Shown: piece after piece, positions 1 to 4,275 of the stretch
Layout of the letters: each line of letters begins with the position of its first letter
Position numbering within the stretch: the first letter of the stretch is position 1
Translations under genes and position numbers: made by a program
Notes under the pieces: generated by a model
What the model saw: the letters and a program-made list of their open reading frames with translations, nothing else
What the model was told of the DNA's origin: nothing
Database searches by the model: none
Source of the DNA: Pseudomonadota bacterium
GTDB taxonomy: Bacteria > Pseudomonadota > Gammaproteobacteria > Burkholderiales > Nitrosomonadaceae
Assembly: GCA_018240935.1 (NCBI GenBank)
Contig: JAFEEV010000197.1
Location: 1 to 5,893, forward strand
Direction of reading: 5' to 3'
DNA length: 5,893 nt

Positions 1-254
1 GTCGTGCCGGTTTTTTCATCAATGCGAAAACCCTGTACGATCAATTCAAGCGTGCGGGGTTTTAGTTCAATCGATGCCACGGTTACCGGGCGTTGCAGAT
101 ATTCCGACAGGTGAATTTCGAGCTGGGATTTTGCATAACCGGGTAACCAGAAAGTGGCGAGCGCGATTAATGCGGCAACCAGAATTGCAATGACGCCGAG
201 CGCAATGCTCAGGCGTTTGTAACGGATGTGGCGTTGCTGTGAGGTCGGAGTCAT
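1..254 (-). CDS. DUF748/AsmA-like envelope protein, N-terminal part (cut by window edge)
   Basis: The first 84 residues are present, reading leftward from an ATG at 252-254 and open to position 1, so the gene continues outside the window. The N-terminus is short and basic (residues 8-14 include RHIRYKR). One hydrophobic segment follows at about residues 15-37, then the pattern LPGYAKSQLE at 37-46 and a stretch around RPVTVASIELKPRTLEL at 55-71. This layout of a signal anchor followed by 'LP..K..LE..LSE.L.RPVTV..I...P.TLEL' is what I recognise as the start of DUF748 proteins, which resemble AsmA. Such proteins are long, anchored in the inner membrane with the bulk in the periplasm, and are linked to envelope maintenance or lipid transport; the exact role is not settled. 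An AGGG lies 7 bases before the ATG and supports the start. The family call rests on the N-terminus only. Confidence 0.75.
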   Translation of the reverse strand, partial: MTPTSQQRHIRYKRLSIALGVIAILVAALIALATFWLPGYAKSQLEIHLSEYLQRPVTVASIELKPRTLELIVQGFRIDEKTGT

Positions 255-378
255 AAAGTGCCCTGTCAATTTCTACAGCGAATTAGCGAATCTTAAGGCA
301 TTTTAGATGATGAATGCGTTATTGATGGCAAAATTTCACAGGAAACATTGAAAAATAACCGCGTGGCCACATTGCGTT

Positions 379-447
379 GAAATCGGGCTTGAAATGCACA
401 TCATGCGCCGGTGGATTGTGCATTCCCACCCGATTTCGCTTTTTTTT
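379..447 (+). terminator. Orphan terminator-like two-part hairpin with T8 tract
   Basis: The outer arms 379-387 (GAAATCGGG) and 429-437 (CCCGATTTC) are perfect 9-bp complements. The inner arms 393-400 (AATGCACA) and 417-424 (TGTGCATT) are perfect 8-bp complements. They are separated by a 5/4-base internal loop and capped by a 16-base loop. Two bases after the stem comes a run of eight T's (440-447). The polarity is that of a plus-strand intrinsic terminator, yet the nearest gene upstream (DUF748) points the other way. It may end an unannotated small RNA or block antisense transcription. Alternatively it is a leftover palindromic repeat. The fold is clear; the function is inferred. Confidence 0.55.
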
Positions 448-530
448 ACTCTTCTCAGTGTTTCCCTCGCCGGAAAACAAATTGAGCTACTTAGAAGCGT
501 TTGTACAGCCGGTCAGACAGCGCAAGATGC

Positions 531-551
531 AAAATTGGCCGGAACCCCGGC
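531..551 (-). terminator. Probable intrinsic terminator of the FKBP gene
   Basis: On the minus strand, 14 bases after the FKBP stop codon, the stem GCCGG / CCGGC (551-547 with 542-538) closes a 4-base loop and is followed by CAATTTT. The stem is short but fully GC and correctly placed. The T tract is only four long, so termination may be partial and some read-through into the DUF748 gene is possible. Confidence 0.5.
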
Positions 552-564
552 TGAGCAGCATGCC

Positions 565-1029
565 TTAATGATATGCGCCCGCTTTCAGATTGATCAGTTC
601 AACGTCGAAAATCAAAGTCGCATCCGGTGGAATAATATTACCGGCGCCGCGCGAACCGTAAGCCATCGATGGCGGAATAATCAGCGTGCGCTGCCCGCCC
701 ACTTTCATGCCTTGAACGCCTTGATCCCAGCCTTTGATCACACGGCCTGCGCCGAGCATGAAGGAGAAATATTCTTTACGATCATAGGAACTGTCAAACT
801 TTTTGCCTTTCTTGTCCGGCGCATTTTCATCATAGAGCCAGCCGGTATAATGCACATTAACGGTTTTTCCAATCTCGGCTTCTTCGCCGCTACCGATTTT
901 GGTGTCGATTTTCTGTAATGCCGGACCATCGGCGGCGGCCATTTCTTTATAAGCAAAGGCAGCGTGCGGCAGCATCACTAACGCGAGCAGGATGAAACTT
1001 AAATTAAACAATGTTTTCATAGTACGCAT
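565..1029 (-). CDS. Secreted FKBP-type peptidyl-prolyl cis-trans isomerase
   Basis: This 154-residue protein should catalyse cis-trans isomerisation of X-Pro bonds, assisting folding outside the cytoplasm. Residues 4-26 form a signal peptide (basic start, hydrophobic core, AFA before residue 27). The rest is a single FKBP domain, about 38-149. Aligned by eye to human FKBP12, the active-site and drug-pocket residues are all present: Y61, F78, D79, R84, F88, V97, I98, W101, Y124, I133 and F141. Compared with FKBP12 there is a lysine-rich insertion around residues 68-77, before FDSS. There is no N-terminal dimerisation domain of the FkpA or Mip type, so this is the short single-domain class. The start at 1029 is preferred over the ATG at 1020 because GAGGA lies four bases before the first, while the second is 13 bases from it. 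No lipobox cysteine is seen, so the product is probably a soluble periplasmic protein. Confidence 0.93.
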   Translation of the reverse strand: MRTMKTLFNLSFILLALVMLPHAAFAYKEMAAADGPALQKIDTKIGSGEEAEIGKTVNVHYTGWLYDENAPDKKGKKFDSSYDRKEYFSFMLGAGRVIKGWDQGVQGMKVGGQRTLIIPPSMAYGSRGAGNIIPPDATLIFDVELINLKAGAYH

Positions 1030-1033
1030 GATT

Positions 1034-1038
1034 TCCTC
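1034..1038 (-). promoter_or_regulatory. Ribosome binding site of the FKBP gene
   Basis: GAGGA on the minus strand, four bases before the ATG at 1029. It decides between that ATG and the in-frame ATG nine bases downstream. Confidence 0.55.
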
Positions 1039-1084
1039 GAGAAAAAAATTAAATCCGCTTAATTTTAATAATTAACGCCCGGGT

Positions 1085-1090
1085 ATTATA
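1085..1090 (-). promoter_or_regulatory. Likely -10 box of the FKBP promoter
   Basis: A perfect TATAAT on the minus strand, about 56 bases before the start codon, which would give a leader of roughly 50 bases that is very AT-rich. At 16-18 bases upstream there is only an A-rich run (1107-1114), so the -35 is poor and an activator or an UP-like element may help. The site lies outside the mobile element at 1155-1297, so the insertion left it intact. Confidence 0.45.
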
Positions 1091-1150
1091 ACTGGTAACA
1101 TCAATTCTTTTTATGGCTGACGGGTCTAATTCATTACTGAATTTTTATAC

Positions 1151-1301
1151 TTAGGGAAACGCTGATTAATTGGCTATACGAGCGAATCACTTCGTTGCGC
1201 GGTACTCGCATCCGCGCCTATCTTATTGATATGTCTTGGTTGCTGTGTTCCGTGCGCCTCGTGTTTCATCTCATCCGCCGAATTAATCAGCGTTTCCTTA
1301 G
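1151..1301. mobile_element. 143-bp MITE-like element with 17-bp inverted ends and TTAG target duplication
   Basis: The ends 1155-1171 and 1281-1297 are perfect 17-bp inverted repeats (GGAAACGCTGATTAATT and its complement). They are flanked by direct repeats TTAG at 1151-1154 and 1298-1301. A 4-bp duplication of YTAR type with ends starting GGAA is what IS5-group elements leave, so a transposase of that kind probably moved it in trans; that assignment is inference. The interior (109 bp) has no transposase and no credible gene. It holds a 6-bp GC hairpin, GCGCGG at 1197-1202 with CCGCGC at 1212-1217, and a small CGAA/TTCG stem at 1183-1194. The intact duplication and perfect ends suggest a fairly recent insertion. 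Confidence 0.8.
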
Positions 1302-1327
1302 CAGTCAATTTTCCGGCAGTATCGAAT

Positions 1328-1789
1328 ATGTCTATATCTGATCATCGTGAAGCGGAACAAACTGAGCGGCAGGCGGCCGCTCAGCAAACAGCCGATTTGT
1401 TATGTCTGCATGATTCGCCGCTGGTGCGCGCCATGTACCTGGGAGCCGGTTTTCTGGCGTTGTTTTTGGCTGTCCTGGGCGCGGTGCTGCCGGTGCTGCC
1501 GACAACGCCTTTTATACTGCTGGCGGCAGCTTGTTTTGCCCGCGGTTCCGAACACTTTCATCGCAAATTGCTGGAAAACCGCATTGCCGGGCCTATCATT
1601 CGCGAATGGGCACTCTATCGCAGCATTCCGCAACGTGTTAAACGCTGGGTCTATTTTTTGATGACATTGTCATTCGGCAGTTCTATTTGGATTGTGCCGG
1701 AACTGTGGCAGAAGGTCATGCTGGTCGTCATCGGCAGTATTCTTGCTGGCTACGTGTGGCGTATTCCTGTCAGAGAAACTGAAAAATAA
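1328..1789 (+). CDS. DUF454 (YbaN-like) inner-membrane protein
   Basis: From the ATG at 1328 the protein has 153 residues. The part from residue 36 on matches the DUF454 pattern as I know it from E. coli YbaN: a first membrane segment at about 36-54, PVLPTTPFILLAA at 55-67, CFAR at 69-72, then a short amphipathic stretch and two closely packed hydrophobic segments at about 107-123 and 127-142, ending WRIPV at 144-148. The biochemical role of the family is unknown. Residues 1-35 are hydrophilic, rich in E, Q and A, and extra compared with YbaN. The start is uncertain. No clear Shine-Dalgarno precedes 1328. The ATG at 1433 would give a 118-residue product close to the family's usual length, also without a good site. 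The open frame extends back to a TTG at 1226, but that part lies inside the mobile element and is unlikely to be translated. Confidence 0.85.
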   Translation: MSISDHREAEQTERQAAAQQTADLLCLHDSPLVRAMYLGAGFLALFLAVLGAVLPVLPTTPFILLAAACFARGSEHFHRKLLENRIAGPIIREWALYRSIPQRVKRWVYFLMTLSFGSSIWIVPELWQKVMLVVIGSILAGYVWRIPVRETEK

Positions 1790-2081
1790 TTCAGCTGATA
1801 CTCATTAAAATGTCCGTGAAAAGACATATTTCCTACAATGTTGCCATCTTCACTATCGGAATATATATCAATGGTTTTGATTCTGGAAACTGAATGACAA
1901 AATGAATCAACCATAATGTAGATATTCAGATTATCTTTGTTATAAAAAGCTTTTCTATCTCATTATTCTCACAATGGATTTCTTATTTCTTTTTGCAACA
2001 TCGTAAAAAGATTAAAGTTGAAGAAATTTTTGTCGTAAGAAAACTCCTACTTCTTATCAATCACTATAGTGAGTAAGCACA
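1790..2081. other. AT-rich intergenic region upstream of the chemoreceptor
   Basis: No gene is supported in this 292-base spacer. It is markedly richer in A and T than the genes around it. A weak hairpin at 1810-1827 (ATGTC/GACAT) follows the DUF454 gene but has no real T run. A palindrome AAAAGCTTTT lies in the middle. The useful signal is the candidate sigma-28 promoter at 2013-2039. Confidence 0.6.
2013..2039 (+). promoter_or_regulatory. Candidate sigma-28 (FliA) promoter of the chemoreceptor gene
   Basis: TAAAGTTG (2013-2020) is followed after 11 bases by GTCGTAAG (2032-2039). The enterobacterial consensus is TAAAGTTT-N11-GCCGATAA, so the -35 half matches at seven of eight positions and the -10 half at about four of eight, with exact spacing. 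It would place the transcript start about 35 bases before the ATG. Chemotaxis receptors are classic FliA targets, which supports the call; the weak -10 half lowers it. Confidence 0.45.
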
Positions 2082-3599
2082 ATGAGAGTTAATGAACCGG
2101 TTACCCAGCGCGATATGGGTATGAATAATGACTGTGTGATCATCTCGACAACCAATTTGAAAGGTGTTCTCACATCAGTCAACGAAGATTTCATCCACAT
2201 GAGCGGCTTTTCCTGGGAAGAGCTCGAGAACAAGAATCACAATATCATCCGTCATCCCGATGTGCCGCCGGAAGCTTACGCGATGCTGTGGGATGCGCTG
2301 AAAGCCGGTAATCCGTGGATGGGTATGGTAAAAAACCGCCACAAAGGCGGTGATCACTATTGGGTGGATGCCTTCGCCAGCCCGCAATACGAAGACGGTA
2401 AAATTATCGGTTACCAGTCGGTTCGGGTGAAACCTGAAAAGGCTTGGGTTGATCGTGCGGAAGCTTTGTATGCCAAGATTATGTCGAAGAAATCCGCTGA
2501 TGACAAACGGCGTTCAAAATTGGATGCAGTTAAATTAACGCGTTTCCCGATGGGTCTATCTGCCAAAATCGCATTAGCAGTAACCGGTATTTTTGCATTG
2601 CTTTTCTCGGGCTTGGCACTAACCGGGCAAATTTCACTGCTTTTTGCGCTATCTGGTTTCGCCGTCGGCAGTTTAATCAGTTCCGCTGTCATTTATCAGA
2701 TGCTGGGTGTGCTTCGCGAGTTAGCGGCAAAATCAGAAAAAATTGCGAACGATCCGGTGGCGCGTTATGTTTATACCGGAAGAAACGATGAGATCGGCCA
2801 ATTGGAATATGTGCAGATATTCCAGACGGCGAAACTCCGCACGGCGATAGGCCGTGTCAAGGAATCGTCTGTAGTACTGGAAAATGCCGCCGCTGAAATC
2901 GCCACGGGCAGTGTGGATCTGTCAAGCCGCACGGAAAATCAAGCTTCCAGTCTGGAAGAAACCGCCTCCAGCATGGAGGAAATCACTTCCACCGTGCAGC
3001 AGAATGCTGACAATGCCAAACAAGCTAATATTTTGGTTCTGGAAGCGCGCCAGCAAGCGGAAAAAAGCGGGTCGGTGGTTTCCAGCACGATGCAAGCGAT
3101 GTCGCAAATTAACGAAAGCAGCAAGAAAATTGCGGATATCACCAATGTCATTGATGAAATTGCTTTCCAGACCAATTTGCTGGCGTTGAATGCGGCGGTC
3201 GAAGCTGCCCGCGCCGGAGAACAAGGACGCGGTTTTGCGGTGGTAGCTAATGAAGTGCGCAGCCTGGCTGGCCGCAGTGCCGAATCGGCAAAACAAATCA
3301 AAGAGTTGATCAACGATAGCGTGGCTAAAGTGGAAAGCGGCACGGAGCTGGTGGGTCAATCTGCAAATTCATTAAAAATGATCACCGAGAGCGTTAAGAA
3401 AATCTCCGACATCGTTGGCGAAATATCACAATCTTCTCAGGAACAAGCCAACGGGATCGAGCAAATTAACCAAGCAATCTCACAAATCGACGAAGTAACT
3501 CAGCAAAATGGACAGCTGGTTGAAAAATTATCAACGTCCAGCCGTGCGATGACAGAGAAAGTTAAAATGATGTCCGGCCTAGCTGATCAGTTTAAGTAA
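2082..3599 (+). CDS. aer: Aer-like PAS-containing methyl-accepting chemotaxis protein (energy/aerotaxis receptor)
   Basis: This 505-residue receptor should sense redox or oxygen state through a bound flavin and pass the signal to CheW-CheA. The N-terminal PAS domain (about 15-118) lines up residue for residue with my memory of E. coli Aer, including N34, RHPD at 57-60, W70, W79, and N85 in KNR, the region tied to FAD binding. Residues 159-180 and 184-208 form a membrane hairpin with almost no periplasmic loop, followed by a degenerate HAMP-like linker to about 260. The cytoplasmic coiled coil runs to the end. Its hairpin tip, EIAFQTNLLALNAAVEAARAG at 359-379 with GFAVVANEVR at 384-393, is strongly conserved. 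Pairs E292/E293 and E299/E300 fit the methylation-site pattern, which E. coli Aer is reported to lack. There is no CheR-docking pentapeptide at the C-terminus. It stands alone, with no che genes in view, with its own candidate promoter and a terminator behind it. Only a weak GTGAG precedes the start. Confidence 0.9.
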   Translation: MRVNEPVTQRDMGMNNDCVIISTTNLKGVLTSVNEDFIHMSGFSWEELENKNHNIIRHPDVPPEAYAMLWDALKAGNPWMGMVKNRHKGGDHYWVDAFASPQYEDGKIIGYQSVRVKPEKAWVDRAEALYAKIMSKKSADDKRRSKLDAVKLTRFPMGLSAKIALAVTGIFALLFSGLALTGQISLLFALSGFAVGSLISSAVIYQMLGVLRELAAKSEKIANDPVARYVYTGRNDEIGQLEYVQIFQTAKLRTAIGRVKESSVVLENAAAEIATGSVDLSSRTENQASSLEETASSMEEITSTVQQNADNAKQANILVLEARQQAEKSGSVVSSTMQAMSQINESSKKIADITNVIDEIAFQTNLLALNAAVEAARAGEQGRGFAVVANEVRSLAGRSAESAKQIKELINDSVAKVESGTELVGQSANSLKMITESVKKISDIVGEISQSSQEQANGIEQINQAISQIDEVTQQNGQLVEKLSTSSRAMTEKVKMMSGLADQFK

Positions 3600-3628
3600 G
3601 ATAGTTGCTAGGGTTGGATTTACCCAAC

Positions 3629-3665
3629 AAGCCGGGATTAACGCGATGCTGATTCCGGCTTTTTT
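3629..3665 (+). terminator. Intrinsic terminator of the chemoreceptor gene
   Basis: AAGCCGG (3629-3635) pairs perfectly with CCGGCTT (3655-3661) around a 19-base loop, and T's run from 3660 to 3665. It starts 30 bases after the stop codon. A smaller hairpin (GTTGG 3613-3617 with CCAAC 3624-3628) lies directly before it and may help. Confidence 0.75.
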
Positions 3666-3715
3666 ATTTCTCACGTATGTGAATTGCTCAGCTTTTTCAC
3701 AAGAATTTAATACGG

Positions 3716-3747
3716 CTGAACGTTGACTGAGAACCAGGCTCGTTCAG
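3716..3747. repeat. Inverted repeat CTGAACG/CGTTCAG
   Basis: Perfect 7-bp arms at 3716-3722 and 3741-3747 enclose 18 bases. No T run follows on either strand, so it does not look like a terminator. It sits in the spacer before the DUF3135 gene. Operator, RNA structure or chance are all possible. Confidence 0.4.
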
Positions 3748-3768
3748 TTTCACTGGTCTAAATTTTTA

Positions 3769-3807
3769 GCTCGCGAATGTCAGAATATTTTCGAATCCAT
3801 CGCGAGC
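3769..3807. repeat. Inverted repeat GCTCGCGA/TCGCGAGC
   Basis: Perfect 8-bp, GC-rich arms at 3769-3776 and 3800-3807 enclose 23 bases. Neither side carries the T run of a terminator. It ends about 66 bases before the DUF3135 start, upstream of the presumed -10. It could be a regulator site or a remnant of a small repeat element. Confidence 0.45.
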
Positions 3808-3857
3808 CAGCATAATCCTAATTGTCCATGCATCACTCGCAAGTTTTGACAGCGGAG

Positions 3858-3866
3858 TGCTAGAAT
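3858..3866 (+). promoter_or_regulatory. Extended -10 element next to the DUF3135 start codon
   Basis: TGCTAGAAT has the TG-n of an extended -10 followed by TAGAAT, one base off consensus. It ends six bases before the ATG at 3873. A transcript starting at the normal distance would begin at or very near the ATG and so be leaderless. A TTGACA at 3845-3850 is only nine or so bases upstream and cannot act as its -35. Confidence 0.4.
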
Positions 3867-3872
3867 ACTTTC

Positions 3873-4232
3873 ATGAACGAAAAAGAAAAAACACCGGATT
3901 TTGATTTTGATTACTGGTGCAAGGTTGCGCGGGAGGAGCCAGAGAGATTCGAAGCGCTGCGCCGCCAAATGATCGAAGATTTGATAGCGCAAGCTCCTTC
4001 TCATCTCAAACCGCGAATGACAGGCTTGCAATGGCAAGTCGACCAGATCCGCAAACAGGCCAGTAACCCGATGGCCGCATGCGTGCAGATTTCGCAGAAA
4101 ATGTGGGCGAATGTGCTGGGCGGAAATGGTTTGCTGAAGGCATTGCAAGAGCCGAAGGAATTACTGAATTCCTTGGAAAATGCCCCGGCTGCTAAGGTAT
4201 TGTCTTTTGAGCGGCCTAAACCGGATAAATAA
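3873..4232 (+). CDS. DUF3135 family protein
   Basis: This small, charged, soluble protein has 119 residues and no signal peptide or membrane segment. The pattern FDFDYW at 10-15, then EEPERFEALRR at about 21-31, GLQWQVD in the middle, and NPMAACVQISQKMW near residues 65-80 is what I recognise as DUF3135, a family of unknown function in Gammaproteobacteria and Betaproteobacteria. It looks all-helical. The start is fixed because an in-frame stop (TAG at 3861) lies four codons upstream, and the length fits the family. No Shine-Dalgarno is at normal distance; the only candidate, GGAG at 3853-3856, is 16 bases away. The next gene follows after 43 bases on the same strand, so the two may be cotranscribed. 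Confidence 0.8.
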   Translation: MNEKEKTPDFDFDYWCKVAREEPERFEALRRQMIEDLIAQAPSHLKPRMTGLQWQVDQIRKQASNPMAACVQISQKMWANVLGGNGLLKALQEPKELLNSLENAPAAKVLSFERPKPDK

Positions 4233-4241
4233 ATCCGTTTT
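4222..4241 (+). terminator. Weak hairpin overlapping the DUF3135 stop codon
   Basis: CGGAT (4222-4226) pairs with ATCCG (4233-4237) around a 6-base loop that contains the stop codon, followed by four T's. At most it would be an attenuator between the DUF3135 and DUF4139 genes. The stem is only 5 bp and ribosomes finishing the first gene would cover it. Confidence 0.25.
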
Positions 4242-4262
4242 GAGGTTTTATCCCTTTGTCTC

Positions 4263-4268
4263 AGAGGT
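4263..4268 (+). promoter_or_regulatory. Ribosome binding site of the DUF4139 gene
   Basis: AGAGGT lies seven bases before the ATG at 4276. It selects this start over the ATG at 4180, which lies within the DUF3135 gene and would bury the signal peptide behind 32 extra residues. Confidence 0.6.
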
Positions 4269-4275
4269 AATTTCT

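Larger units (their letters stand above)
255..564. other. Intergenic region between DUF748 and FKBP genes
   Basis: No protein gene is supported here. Both flanking genes read leftward, so this stretch holds the 3' end signals of the FKBP gene (hairpin at 531-551) and should hold the DUF748 promoter. A minus-strand TAAAAT at 300-305 could be its -10, but no good -35 sits at normal spacing. The strongest feature is the plus-strand terminator-like structure at 379-447. Two short plus-strand open frames that cross this region run into the antisense of the FKBP gene and have no protein-like features. Confidence 0.6.

Noticed and set aside
394..918. A 174-codon plus-strand open frame
   Set aside because: It lies mostly antisense to the FKBP gene, whose full set of active-site residues proves the minus-strand reading; its own product shows no domain pattern.
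1226..1327. N-terminal extension of the DUF454 frame back to a TTG
   Set aside because: Most of it is inside the mobile element, it has no ribosome site, and the family does not need it.
1810..1831. Hairpin ATGTC/GACAT after the DUF454 gene as a terminator
   Set aside because: The stem has only 5 AT-rich pairs, the loop is 8 bases and there is no proper T run.
2922..3359. Long minus-strand open frames opposite the receptor's signalling domain
   Set aside because: They are antisense shadows of a strongly conserved coding region and their products look random.
3845..3866. TTGACA with TAGAAT as a standard sigma-70 promoter
   Set aside because: The spacing is about 10 bases instead of 16-18, so the two cannot work together.
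4180..4275. Upstream start for the DUF4139 protein
   Set aside because: It overlaps the DUF3135 gene, has no ribosome site and would hide the signal peptide; the ATG at 4276 has AGAGGT at ideal distance.
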